From Anoxybacillus flavithermus (GTDB taxonomy: Bacteria > Bacillota > Bacilli > Bacillales > Anoxybacillaceae), in NCBI RefSeq assembly GCF_002742685.1, contig NZ_PEDM01000006.1, positions 1-64,000 on the forward strand: a DNA stretch of 64,000 nt, in the 5' to 3' direction. This document shows, one piece after another, positions 28,049 through 36,859 of the stretch. The notes beneath the pieces were generated by a model. It saw nothing but the letters and a program-made list of their open reading frames with translations. It was not told where the DNA came from and made no database searches. The position numbers and the translations under genes were made by a program. How positions within the stretch are numbered: the stretch's first letter is position 1; every line of letters begins with the position of its first letter.

Positions 28049-30833
28049 AGTTTGTTGATGACTGTTCTTCTGTTGGTATTTCTATCGGTTGTTCATCGGT
28101 TGATTGTTCGGGTGGTGTCACAGGTAACAGACGAACGATATTTGACGGATTTGATTCCAATCCAGCAATATCAACAGCAGTAACGTAATATATACCCTGT
28201 TTTAACGGTACGTTTTTTTGTTCTCCTTTACGTATCGTTGTCATGACTTGAAACGGAGCTGTTTCGGATGAAGCGTAGTATACCCGATAACCGATGACGT
28301 CTTGTTCATGATGTTCGTTCCAAGCTAGCGTCGTTCCTTTTTGTTGTACTGCTAGTGGATCAGGTTTTTTTCCGTTTTCTTGAAGTTTTTTTGCGACAAA
28401 TACATGTTTCCATTGATCGTTTTGCGGGAGTAATTGGCTCATATCTTTTATATGTTGAATTCCCCATTGTTCAAGTAACGAAGCATCGATCATCACGCCT
28501 TCTTTTGTGAATTCTTTTGGTGTTGTCGGTAAAGAGGCGTATCGTTCCCCGTTTAGCTCAACGAAAGTTCCGCTCATTAAATAAGGGTCTTCTTCTTTCG
28601 GTACAAATGCGACATTAAACAAGTCGCTTTCTATAAGTCCGAATCGTTTACACGTTTCCGATGGAAGCAATCCAGAAATAGCGCAATATGAACGTTTAAC
28701 AATTCCGCCTGGCATGTTGAATCGTTCTTTTGGAGCAATCAGTTCTGGGCGAATATCGTATGCTCCGTTCATTAACTGTGCCCATAACAATAAGTTTCTT
28801 TGGGAATATGACAGTCCTTTGTAGCTTTTTTCGAGCGGCTTTGGTGTATCATATCCCATCCAAGTGCCGAACGTCACATTTGGATTTGTTGCGACAAACC
28901 AAGCATCTTTTGTATTTTGACTCGTTCCTGTTTTTCCAGCCCAATCGGCAGAAAATTTTAGTTTGCCATTTAAGAAAGCGGCTGTGCCGGAACGAATGAC
29001 GTCACGCATCATATCAATTGTTAAATAAGCAGTCTGTGGTGAAAATACTTCCACCGGCTTTGTTTTGTGTTCATACACGATTTTCCCATTTTTATCGACA
29101 ATTTTTTCGATTAAATATGCGTCAACGAACTTCCCACCATTCGCAAACGTAGCATATGCGTTTACGTTTTCCTCAATCGTTACCCCTTTTGTTAAACCGC
29201 CAAGTGCAAGGGCTAAGTTGTTTCCGTCCCCTGTCGTTAAACTCGTAAAGCCCATTTTTTCTAAATATGAAATGGGGCGTTGGTCGATGATGCGCGCATA
29301 TGTCCGAATCGCGGGGATGTTATATGATTTTTTCAATGCATGACGAACCGATGTTAAGCCGTGCGTTTTTCCATCCGCATTTTTTGGTCGGTATGGACCT
29401 TGTCTTGTTGGAATTTCCAAATCGATGTCTGGAATAACAGAGCCAGGTTGAACGATCCCCATTTCCATCGCTGGTGCATAAACAAGAAGTGGCTTCATTG
29501 TTGAACCGTTTGAACGATACGCTTGTGTTGCGTGATTGAGTTGCTCTCGTTTATAATCTCGCCCGCCCACGAAGCTAATGATCCGACCTGTTTTGTTTTC
29601 AATTAAAATAGCCCCGACTTCGACTGGTTGCCGGACAGAAATGATTTGGCCTGTTTTTTCATCTTTTTTCCGTACAACCGTATCACTTCCAAAATAAGGA
29701 TATTTTTCAACTATTGCTTTCATTCGTTCATATATGTTTTTATCAATTGTTGTATAAATTGTATAGCCATTTTGACGTAGTTGCTTTTCTGCTTTTTCAG
29801 CATATTCTTTATATAGTTGATCGTTTGAGCGTACATCTTTTCGTTCATATCCGTCTTTTTTCGCTAATAGATCAATAAAAATATCTTTTGCACGTCGTTC
29901 AATTTCAAACGTGAGCCACGGATACTTTTCAATAGGAGAAGGCAAAGAAGACACAAAATCTTTCGTAATATCATACGCCAGCGCTTCTTTATATTGTTCT
30001 TCCGAAATGTATCCTGCTTTTTTCATGCGGGATAATACGGTTTTCATCCGATTTAGCGCTGGGGATAAATCGTTTTTTAACTCCCCGTCGCTTGTAAATG
30101 GTGTATAGCGAAACGGACTTTGTGGTAATCCTGCTAAAAAAGCTGCTTGTGGCAACGTAAGTTCCTTCGCGTCGATGCCAAAAACGCCTTTTGCAGCAGC
30201 TTGGATGCCCGCAATATTTCGTCCAGATGCGTTTCGTCCAAATGGTACAACGTTGATATATGCTTCTAAAATTTCATCTTTTGAAAAAAACTTCTCAAGG
30301 CGTAAAGCAAGCAACACTTCTTTTGCTTTTCGCTCAAATGACACTTCACTCGTCAAAATTTGATTTTTTACAAGTTGCTGTGTTAACGTACTTCCTCCGC
30401 TACGTGTGGAGGAGTTTGTCGCTTCTTGAAAAATGGCACGTATAATAGCTTTTGGTACAACGCCCTTATGTTCATAAAAATGTTCATCTTCTGTCGCAAT
30501 GACCGCTTGAATGAAATAAGGTGAAACTTGTGAAAGTTTGATTTCGTCACGTTCTAAATCTGAACGAAAATAGCCGAGATATTCACGATTAGCGAAATAA
30601 ATATGTGTTGTTTCTTCATAGTTATAAATATCTTTTTTCATCTCTTTGTACGGAATCGGTTTGGCATCTTTCACAAGTGAGGCGAAATACCCTGCACCGA
30701 CACCGAAGGCAAAGCTGAACGCACATAAACTTACGATCAATATGATTAAACATACATTCCAAATAACCTCATATGTAATCGTAAAATGACGCCATAGTTT
30801 TTGCCATGAAAATCGGACTTTTTTTTCTGACAT
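28047..30833 (-). CDS. Class A penicillin-binding protein (PBP1A family) with C-terminal FN3-like domain
   Basis: A 928-residue bifunctional peptidoglycan synthase. One membrane anchor (about 24-52), a GT51 glycosyltransferase (about 75-260; ATEDEHFYEHKG with the catalytic Glu, then GGSTLTQQLVKN), and a transpeptidase with STMK (Ser444), SYN (Ser503) and KTGT (Lys634). Residues about 815-910 fold as a fibronectin type III-like module (GYRVYYAS, then GIYYVTAVDIAG), followed by an acidic Pro/Thr/Glu tail. I start at ATG 30833, six bases after GGAGGTCA. Long for the family because of the C-terminal extension. The specific PBP name cannot be decided. Confidence 0.92.
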   Translation of the reverse strand: MSEKKVRFSWQKLWRHFTITYEVIWNVCLIILIVSLCAFSFAFGVGAGYFASLVKDAKPIPYKEMKKDIYNYEETTHIYFANREYLGYFRSDLERDEIKLSQVSPYFIQAVIATEDEHFYEHKGVVPKAIIRAIFQEATNSSTRSGGSTLTQQLVKNQILTSEVSFERKAKEVLLALRLEKFFSKDEILEAYINVVPFGRNASGRNIAGIQAAAKGVFGIDAKELTLPQAAFLAGLPQSPFRYTPFTSDGELKNDLSPALNRMKTVLSRMKKAGYISEEQYKEALAYDITKDFVSSLPSPIEKYPWLTFEIERRAKDIFIDLLAKKDGYERKDVRSNDQLYKEYAEKAEKQLRQNGYTIYTTIDKNIYERMKAIVEKYPYFGSDTVVRKKDEKTGQIISVRQPVEVGAILIENKTGRIISFVGGRDYKREQLNHATQAYRSNGSTMKPLLVYAPAMEMGIVQPGSVIPDIDLEIPTRQGPYRPKNADGKTHGLTSVRHALKKSYNIPAIRTYARIIDQRPISYLEKMGFTSLTTGDGNNLALALGGLTKGVTIEENVNAYATFANGGKFVDAYLIEKIVDKNGKIVYEHKTKPVEVFSPQTAYLTIDMMRDVIRSGTAAFLNGKLKFSADWAGKTGTSQNTKDAWFVATNPNVTFGTWMGYDTPKPLEKSYKGLSYSQRNLLLWAQLMNGAYDIRPELIAPKERFNMPGGIVKRSYCAISGLLPSETCKRFGLIESDLFNVAFVPKEEDPYLMSGTFVELNGERYASLPTTPKEFTKEGVMIDASLLEQWGIQHIKDMSQLLPQNDQWKHVFVAKKLQENGKKPDPLAVQQKGTTLAWNEHHEQDVIGYRVYYASSETAPFQVMTTIRKGEQKNVPLKQGIYYVTAVDIAGLESNPSNIVRLLPVTPPEQSTDEQPIEIPTEEQSSTN

Positions 30834-30920
30834 AGTGACCTCCCATCCGTATTGTATTTTCATTATTATATCATAATTTGTATTTTCGTATCGGATAATG
30901 TCTAAATTTGTTTGAAGATC

Positions 30921-30948
30921 TTGACAATGATTTATCGTTTATGATAAA
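30921..30948 (+). promoter_or_regulatory. Candidate promoter of the tyrS leader
   Basis: TTGACA (30921-30926) and GATAAA (30943-30948) with a 16-base spacer, just upstream of the T-box leader. Confidence 0.5.
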
Positions 30949-30950
30949 AG

Positions 30951-31217
30951 AGAGTATGCTGACATGTAAATAATCGAGCGATGAACGGAATGAGTAGTGC
31001 TTATCTCCCTGCGAACAGAGAGCTAGTGGTTGGTGCGAACTAGCGCATAGGTGAGCATGAATTACCTCCGTGAGCATCTTTTGCGAACCGCTTATGCGAA
31101 AAGTAGCAAAAGACGGTGTAGACCGTTATGTCAATGAAGTGAGAGAACATGTATGTTCTCTAAGTAGGGTGGTACCGCGATGAAACTCGTCCCTTCGTGT
31201 GAAGGACGAGTTTTTTT
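30951..31217 (+). ncRNA. T-box riboswitch (tyrosine) upstream of tyrS
   Basis: The leader carries the invariant T-box element AGGGTGGTACCGCG (31166-31179), which pairs with the uncharged tRNA acceptor end in the antiterminator. It is followed by a terminator hairpin AAACTCGTCC / GGACGAGTTT with T run (31183-31217). The Stem I region (about 30955-31085) has a GAA followed by TTAC, whose TAC (31063-31065) is a fitting tyrosine specifier codon. Uncharged tRNA-Tyr would let transcription continue into tyrS. Outer limits are approximate. Confidence 0.9.
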
Positions 31218-31248
31218 GTTTGAATCTAAAACAGAAAGGATGGTTGAG

Positions 31249-32508
31249 ATGGATTTACTTCAAGACTTACAATTTCGTGGTTTAATTAATCAAATGACAG
31301 ATGAAGATGGGCTAAAAGCGCTGTTGGCAGGAGAAAGTGTAAAAGTATATTGCGGTTTTGACCCAACAGCAGATAGTTTGCATATTGGCCATCTTCTCCC
31401 GATTTTAATGTTACGTCGCTTCCAACAAGCAGGGCACCAACCGATTGCGCTAGTCGGAGGAGCAACAGGACTCATTGGAGATCCAAGCGGGAAAAAAGCA
31501 GAGCGGAAATTGAATGAAAAGGAAACTGTTGCATATTACAGCGAGCGAATTAAACAACAGTTAAGCCGTTTTTTAGATTTTGATACTGACAATAATCCAG
31601 CCATTATTGCAAATAACTATGAATGGATCGGTTCGCTTGATGTCATTACGTTTTTGCGTGATGTGGGCAAAAACTTTGGGATTAACTACATGCTTGCGAA
31701 AGAATCTGTACAGTCACGATTAGAAACGGGAATTTCATTTACGGAATTTAGCTATATGATTTTACAGGCATATGATTTTTTAAAGCTGTATGAAATGTAC
31801 GGATGTAAGTTGCAAGTAGGTGGTAGTGATCAATGGGGGAACATTACGGCAGGATTAGAGCTCATTCGGAAAACAGAAGAAGATGCGAAAGTGTTCGGAT
31901 TAACTGTTCCTCTCGTAACAAAAGCAGATGGAACGAAATTCGGTAAAACTGAAGGAGGAGCGGTATGGCTTGATGCTGACAAAACGTCGCCGTATGAGTT
32001 TTATCAATTTTGGATTAATACAGATGATCGTGATGTTGTAAAATATTTGAAATACTTTACGTTTTTATCTCATGAAGAAATTATACAGTTAGAAAAACAA
32101 ACTGCGGAAGCACCGGAAAAACGTGCAGCACAAAAGGCGTTAGCTGCCGAAATGACACGTCTCGTTCATGGAGAAGAAGCGTTGCAGCAGGCGATCAACA
32201 TCTCTGAAGCACTATTTAGCGGGGAAGTATCCAAACTAACGGCAAATGAAATTGAGCAAGGGTTTAAAGACGTACCATCGTATGTATGTCATGAAAAGGA
32301 AGTAGCACTTATTGATTTGCTTGTTGCAAGCAGCATTTGTCCATCAAAGCGCCAAGCGCGTGAGGACGTCACAAATGGAGCTATTTACGTAAATGGTGAG
32401 CGTGTACAAGATGTGAATAAAGTGATGACAAAAGAAGATCGCATGGAAGGTCGATTTACAATTATTCGTCGCGGTAAGAAGAAGTACTACTTAATTCGTT
32501 ACGAATAA
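31249..32508 (+). CDS. tyrS: Tyrosyl-tRNA synthetase
   Basis: A 419-residue class I synthetase that charges tRNA-Tyr. HIGH motif in LHIGHLLP (about 44-50), tyrosine pocket around GSDQWGNITAG, KFGKT (variant of KMSKS, about 230) and a C-terminal S4-like RNA-binding domain (about 350-419; CPSKRQAREDVTNGAI). ATG 31249 is eight bases after AGAAAGGA; the open frame from 31180 crosses the T-box terminator and is not translated from there. Control is by the T-box leader. Confidence 0.97.
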   Translation: MDLLQDLQFRGLINQMTDEDGLKALLAGESVKVYCGFDPTADSLHIGHLLPILMLRRFQQAGHQPIALVGGATGLIGDPSGKKAERKLNEKETVAYYSERIKQQLSRFLDFDTDNNPAIIANNYEWIGSLDVITFLRDVGKNFGINYMLAKESVQSRLETGISFTEFSYMILQAYDFLKLYEMYGCKLQVGGSDQWGNITAGLELIRKTEEDAKVFGLTVPLVTKADGTKFGKTEGGAVWLDADKTSPYEFYQFWINTDDRDVVKYLKYFTFLSHEEIIQLEKQTAEAPEKRAAQKALAAEMTRLVHGEEALQQAINISEALFSGEVSKLTANEIEQGFKDVPSYVCHEKEVALIDLLVASSICPSKRQAREDVTNGAIYVNGERVQDVNKVMTKEDRMEGRFTIIRRGKKKYYLIRYE

Positions 32509-32543
32509 AAAATCCTCTCTGCTACAAGCAGAGAGGATTTTTT
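32507..32543. terminator. Bidirectional terminator between tyrS and rpsD
   Basis: A perfect 16-bp stem AAAAAATCCTCTCTGC / GCAGAGAGGATTTTTT with a five-base loop serves both convergent genes. Confidence 0.9.
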
Positions 32544-32545
32544 CA

Positions 32546-33148
32546 TTAACGAGAGTAGAACTCAACGATTAATGCTTCGTTAATTTCTGCAGGCAATTCA
32601 GAGCGTTCAGGTAAACGAGTGTAAGTACCTTCTAATTTGTCTGCATCGAGCGTTAAGTAGTCAGGTACGAAGTTGTTCACTTCAAGCGCTTCTTTAATAA
32701 TTTGAAGGTTGCGAGACTTTTCGCGAACAGAAATCGTTTGACCTGGTTTTACGCGGTAAGATGGAATATCAACGCGGCTGCCATCAACTAAAATATGACC
32801 ATGGTTAACTAATTGACGAGCTTGACGGCGAGTGCGCGCGAAACCTAGACGGTAAACAAGGTTGTCTAAACGAGACTCAAGTAGGATCATGAAGTTTTCA
32901 CCATGTTTACCAGGCATTTTGCCTGCTTCTTCGAACGTTTTACGGAATTGACGTTCGTTTACACCGTACATATGGCGAAGCTTTTGCTTCTCTTGAAGCT
33001 GCATACCATATTCAGATAGTTTTTTGCGTTGTCCTGGACCATGTTGCCCTGGTGGGTAAGGACGTTTTTGTAATTCTTTACCTGTTCCGCTCAATGAAAT
33101 GCCGAGGCGACGAGAAATTTTCCATGTTGGACCTGTATAACGAGCCAT
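32546..33148 (-). CDS. rpsD: 30S ribosomal protein S4
   Basis: A 200-residue primary 16S rRNA-binding protein. It opens [19 protein letters not shown] and has the S4 domain (about 90-155, [20 protein letters not shown] with [10 protein letters not shown]). Length equals B. subtilis RpsD. Start ATG 33148 follows AAAGGAGGAGC. As in Bacillus it stands alone in the genome context, away from the S10/spc clusters, and has a long 5' leader that likely carries translational or transcriptional autoregulation. Confidence 0.98.
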   Translation of the reverse strand: MARYTGPTWKISRRLGISLSGTGKELQKRPYPPGQHGPGQRKKLSEYGMQLQEKQKLRHMYGVNERQFRKTFEEAGKMPGKHGENFMILLESRLDNLVYRLGFARTRRQARQLVNHGHILVDGSRVDIPSYRVKPGQTISVREKSRNLQIIKEALEVNNFVPDYLTLDADKLEGTYTRLPERSELPAEINEALIVEFYSR

Positions 33149-33346
33149 AAATGCTCCTCCTTTGTTTTTATTTTTGGTAAAATAAAAACAGTCGTGCCTC
33201 ACCATTTATCGCCATTTTGTTTTCATGTATCCTCGCCCTAGCAGCTGAGAGTTACACGATACAACCTCCGATTAGAGAATAACGCTCTCTATGGGGAACA
33301 AAATGGACATACAAATGTGAGCACAAAGGCTGCAATATTTTACACA
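33149..33346 (-). promoter_or_regulatory. Probable autoregulatory S4 leader of rpsD
   Basis: About 200 bases separate the promoter from rpsD and hold several short complementary stretches (GAGAGCGTTATTCTC; CAAAATGG near the AAAACAAAATGG repeat; TTTTTATTTT with AAAATAAAAA near the ribosome site). B. subtilis rpsD is known to be repressed by its own product through its leader. The exact fold was not derived, so this is inference from position, length and family. Confidence 0.55.
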
Positions 33347-33352
33347 AAGGCT

Positions 33353-33381
33353 ATTATAGTTTTTTTTTTCGCCCGAGTCAA
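33353..33381 (-). promoter_or_regulatory. Sigma-A promoter of rpsD
   Basis: On the minus strand TTGACT (33381-33376) and TATAAT (33358-33353) are exactly 17 bases apart. Confidence 0.8.
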
Positions 33382-33398
33382 TCATTTTTGTATAGTCT

Positions 33399-33427
33399 TT
33401 ATCATAAGGATTATGGTATGATATAAT
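33399..33427 (+). promoter_or_regulatory. Probable sigma-A promoter of dgcP
   Basis: TTATCA (33399-33404) and TATAAT (33422-33427) with a 17-base spacer, back to back with the rpsD promoter 18 bases away. Confidence 0.65.
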
Positions 33428-33525
33428 CAGTAGGTCTTGAGCTTTAGAAATATTACAGAAACTCTCATTTTTTTATTTATATGGTTTTTACATATCATAT
33501 AAAGAGAGGAAGTACGTGCGGGTGA

Positions 33526-35382
33526 GTGAAAAAAATGAACGTTCAAGAACGCGATCAATACGCTATATTTAAACAAAAGTTTTTTGATTGGTTTTTAAGT
33601 GAAGAAGATTTTTCAGATTTACCTCGCATGATTCAAGCACTGATCACCCTATTGAAACACGAGTTTCGTTTATTAGATGTTACGTTTTACACGCTTAACC
33701 CGTTTAAGCATGCCTTTGAGCCTGAAATGACGACAGACCAAACGATTGAACAGCATCGAGAAAAACATATCATTCCGTTTGATGATCAGTTGAAAAAACA
33801 ATTTGATGATGTTGTGATTTTGGATGCTGGAAACGAAATCAAGACGGTTCAGTTCGGTATACATTTTTCAGAAGATTCATGCGCACTTGTTCGTTTTCGG
33901 CTACATGAACGAGATATGTTACCGAAAGCGTTTATCAAACAAATAAAACGTGACTTTTTAAAAGTGTTTGCTCGCATTCGTAAAGTGTCCGAAGTGTTAA
34001 GTGAAGAAAAAAGATATGAACAATTGCATCGGGCGGCAACAAAAATTCACGCGTCGATGAATATTGGAGATGTGCTTGAAGAAATCGTAAAAACGTTAAA
34101 AGAAGTGTATCCGACGTTTACATGCCATTTGTTTTTATCTTATGATAGCACGACAGATCGTGATTTGCCGATTAAATTACTGACGTTTGAAAATGAAGAT
34201 GAGCATATGGGTGCGATGCAGGCATATGTGACGGGACAAATCCAATTGCACGATTCGCTCGTTTATAAAAAGTCTGTCATTTATGCTCCGATTAAAGGAG
34301 CACAAGGAATTTACGGCGTCATTGAAATGATTGCTCCGACGATCATGGAGCTTCCAGAGCGAGAAATGCGCTTTATTTCCTTATTGGCAAATACGGCTGG
34401 CAGCGCATTAGAAAATGCAAAATTATATGAACAATCGAGACGATTAATCGCCGATTTACAACTTATTAACGAGACGATTCATCACTTAAATACAAATTTA
34501 CGTTTCCAAGATGCCCTACAGTTTATGATTGAAAAAATTAAAACATCGTTTGATGCGGAGGAAGTCGGTTTTATTATTTTACAAGAAAAAGAGCGAAAAG
34601 TACTTCCGGGTAGTACAGATTTTTTTCAGTCACGTGAAGCAAAGCCATATGTTGATTTCGTTTTTCATCGCATTCAACATCCGCGTGATACGTTATTTTT
34701 GGGTGATGTAAAAATTCATAGCACCTATACGAAACGTTTTCGTTCGCTCATGGCTGTACCAATGATGCGCGGGATGATGAAAGGTGTAGCGATTGTTTTA
34801 CATCAAGAGGCATATCATTTTTCGTTTGATATGTTCAAATTGTTGCAGTCGCTTATTCATCATTCGACATTGGCATTTACAAACGCAGCGTTGCGTGAAG
34901 AACTCGAACGTATGGTCATTACAGATCGACTAACAAATTTATATGCACGTCATTATTTAGATGAACGCATTCAACGTTCGATGGAAGAGGACGGTTTAGG
35001 GACATTTATTTTAATAGACATTGATAATTTCAAAAAAATAAACGATACGTACGGACATCAAGTAGGCGATGAAATTATTATTCAAGTAGCGAATATTATT
35101 AAAGCAAACATCCGTCAAAATGATATTGGGGCTCGATGGGGTGGAGAAGAACTTGCTATTTATTTGCCAAAAGTGTCCATTAATGCAGGTTTATCGATTG
35201 CAAACCGTTTAGTACAAAAAGTTCGCGAGTTAACAAACCCATCGGTGACCATTTCTTGTGGTGTATCGTACTGGAAGAAAAATCGCGCAGACTCTGTGAA
35301 AGAGTTATTCAATCGTGCCGATGAAGCGTTATATACGGCGAAACGGACAGGAAAAAACCGCGTTGTTGTGCAAGAATATTAA
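33526..35382 (+). CDS. dgcP: Diguanylate cyclase with GAF domains (DgcP/YtrP)
   Basis: A 618-residue soluble signalling protein. The middle holds two GAF-like sensor domains (roughly 165-300 and 320-455); the C-terminal GGDEF domain (about 460-615) has DIDNFKKINDTYGH and the active-site motif GGEEL, with the inhibitory I-site RQND five residues before it. It should make cyclic di-GMP with product inhibition. B. subtilis DgcP (YtrP, about 580) lies at the same place beside rpsD. The start is uncertain: GTG 33526 or ATG 33535 are in frame, yet the best-spaced ribosome site (AGAGAGGAAG) points to GTG 33516 in another frame. Confidence 0.9.
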   Translation: MKKMNVQERDQYAIFKQKFFDWFLSEEDFSDLPRMIQALITLLKHEFRLLDVTFYTLNPFKHAFEPEMTTDQTIEQHREKHIIPFDDQLKKQFDDVVILDAGNEIKTVQFGIHFSEDSCALVRFRLHERDMLPKAFIKQIKRDFLKVFARIRKVSEVLSEEKRYEQLHRAATKIHASMNIGDVLEEIVKTLKEVYPTFTCHLFLSYDSTTDRDLPIKLLTFENEDEHMGAMQAYVTGQIQLHDSLVYKKSVIYAPIKGAQGIYGVIEMIAPTIMELPEREMRFISLLANTAGSALENAKLYEQSRRLIADLQLINETIHHLNTNLRFQDALQFMIEKIKTSFDAEEVGFIILQEKERKVLPGSTDFFQSREAKPYVDFVFHRIQHPRDTLFLGDVKIHSTYTKRFRSLMAVPMMRGMMKGVAIVLHQEAYHFSFDMFKLLQSLIHHSTLAFTNAALREELERMVITDRLTNLYARHYLDERIQRSMEEDGLGTFILIDIDNFKKINDTYGHQVGDEIIIQVANIIKANIRQNDIGARWGGEELAIYLPKVSINAGLSIANRLVQKVRELTNPSVTISCGVSYWKKNRADSVKELFNRADEALYTAKRTGKNRVVVQEY

Positions 35383-35407
35383 AAAGAGGCCATTTGTCGG
35401 CCTCTTT
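35383..35407 (+). terminator. Rho-independent terminator of dgcP
   Basis: AAAGAGGCC and GGCCTCTTT pair across a seven-base loop; the T-rich right arm continues CTTA. It faces the convergent ytsP. Confidence 0.75.
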
Positions 35408-35408
35408 C

Positions 35409-35894
35409 TTATATGTTGAGATAGTGAACGAGCGTTTCAACAAAACGTTGTAAATACTGTTCATCTATTTCATCAAAGCGATTTTTGATCGGGCTGTCAA
35501 TATCGAGAACACCGATGACAACACCGTTTTTCATCATTGGGACGACAATCTCAGATTGAGATGCCGCATCGCATGCGATGTGACCCGGAAACGTATGAAC
35601 GTCAGCAACGCGTATTGTTCGTCTTTCAGCGGCGGCTGTTCCGCATACCCCTTTACCGAATGGAATGCGTACACATGCCGGCAATCCTTGGAATGGTCCG
35701 AGAACGAGTTCATTTCCTTCAGCTATATAAAAACCGACCCAATTAATGTCGTGTAAAAAGTAATTCAATAGGGCGGAAGCATTGGCTAAGTTCGCCACAA
35801 CATTTTTTTCATCCGAAATTAACGCTTTTAATTGATCGATGACAAGTGCATAATTTTCTTCTCTTGTCCCTGTGTATGTTTGTGCATGAAACAT
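35409..35894 (-). CDS. msrC: Free methionine-(R)-sulfoxide reductase (GAF-fold, YtsP)
   Basis: A 161-residue single GAF-domain enzyme that reduces free Met-R-sulfoxide. The three family cysteines are visible: in GLPACVRI, GKGVCGTAA and GHIACDAAS. The WVGFY and LDIDSP segments complete the fRMsr signature. ATG 35894 is eight bases after AAAGGAG and gives the usual length (163 in B. subtilis YtsP); GTG 35903 would sit inside the ribosome site. It is followed by hisJ upstream on the same strand, 14 bases away. Confidence 0.9.
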   Translation of the reverse strand: MFHAQTYTGTREENYALVIDQLKALISDEKNVVANLANASALLNYFLHDINWVGFYIAEGNELVLGPFQGLPACVRIPFGKGVCGTAAAERRTIRVADVHTFPGHIACDAASQSEIVVPMMKNGVVIGVLDIDSPIKNRFDEIDEQYLQRFVETLVHYLNI

Positions 35895-35907
35895 GTATTC
35901 CACTCCT

Positions 35908-36696
35908 TTATATCAACATATGTTCAATTCCTTGGTGAAGGCCAGCGACCGAGTGAGCATCCGAGCCGTACACGAGCGGAATGCCGCGTTTTAACGCTTC
36001 TTTTACGACCCAATGAGGCGGATACGGCTCTAAGCAGAGCGGTTTTACTACACCAGCCCCGTTATAATCGAGTTCTAATTGCCTATTTTTCATTTCGTCA
36101 AGAATACGCGCAATAATTTTTTCTTCATCGTATTCACACGGATAGGCGCGTTGAAACTTGTGAATAAGCGTGGGGTGACCGATGCGTTTTGGTTTATATG
36201 TCCCCAAATCAGCAACGATGGAAGCTAAAACGGTTTTGTAATATGCATCATATACTCGTTCAATAGAATGAAAAGCTACAATGATGTCGCCAAACATTTC
36301 TTCGCTATAATCAATACACATGTATCGATCGTCAATGAGTAAAAAATGAACAGATAAAATACTGTCGTCTAATTGCGGACCAATTTCATTTAAAAATTCC
36401 TTCGTTTTTTGCTCATATCCGATGATAAAATCAACTTCTAATCCGATGCGGATGCGAATATGTCTTTCGTACTGTTTTTTTAATGATTGTAAAATTGATA
36501 CGTACGATGCTAGCTGTTCCTCTTTCATCGCGCTATCTTGATAGGGGGTGGGGTCTATAAATCCTTTTGGAAGCGGTGCGTGTTCGGTAAATGAAATATC
36601 TGTATAACCAAGCGAAATCGCTTTTTCGATGTATGCATGCAACGCATCATCGCTTCCATGAGGACAAAACGGTGTATGAATATGTCCGTCACGCAC
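35908..36696 (-). CDS. hisJ: Histidinol-phosphatase, PHP family
   Basis: A 262-residue PHP-type phosphatase of histidine synthesis. The trinuclear metal site is visible: DGHIHTPFCPHG at the N-terminus, FTEHAPLP (about 39-46), GLEVDFI (about 84), SVHFLL (about 116), and GSDAHSV at the C-terminus. I prefer GTG 36696: AAAGAGGTG lies six bases upstream and the protein then starts RDGHIHTPF as in B. subtilis HisJ. The alternative TTG 36729 has no ribosome site. Precedes ytsP in the same direction. Confidence 0.88.
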   Translation of the reverse strand: MRDGHIHTPFCPHGSDDALHAYIEKAISLGYTDISFTEHAPLPKGFIDPTPYQDSAMKEEQLASYVSILQSLKKQYERHIRIRIGLEVDFIIGYEQKTKEFLNEIGPQLDDSILSVHFLLIDDRYMCIDYSEEMFGDIIVAFHSIERVYDAYYKTVLASIVADLGTYKPKRIGHPTLIHKFQRAYPCEYDEEKIIARILDEMKNRQLELDYNGAGVVKPLCLEPYPPHWVVKEALKRGIPLVYGSDAHSVAGLHQGIEHMLI

Positions 36697-36859
36697 ATTG
36701 TTCACCTCTTTAGGCGCAAAGTTCGACAAAAATCACGTTTTTTAGGAAAAAAATTAAAATTTTTGGTCAAAAAATGTTGCTAACATGGTATCATAAAATC
36801 ATTGAAAAGAAAATGCCTTCTCCATAAAAAAAGAAAGCTTGACAACAAGGAGGCCCATT

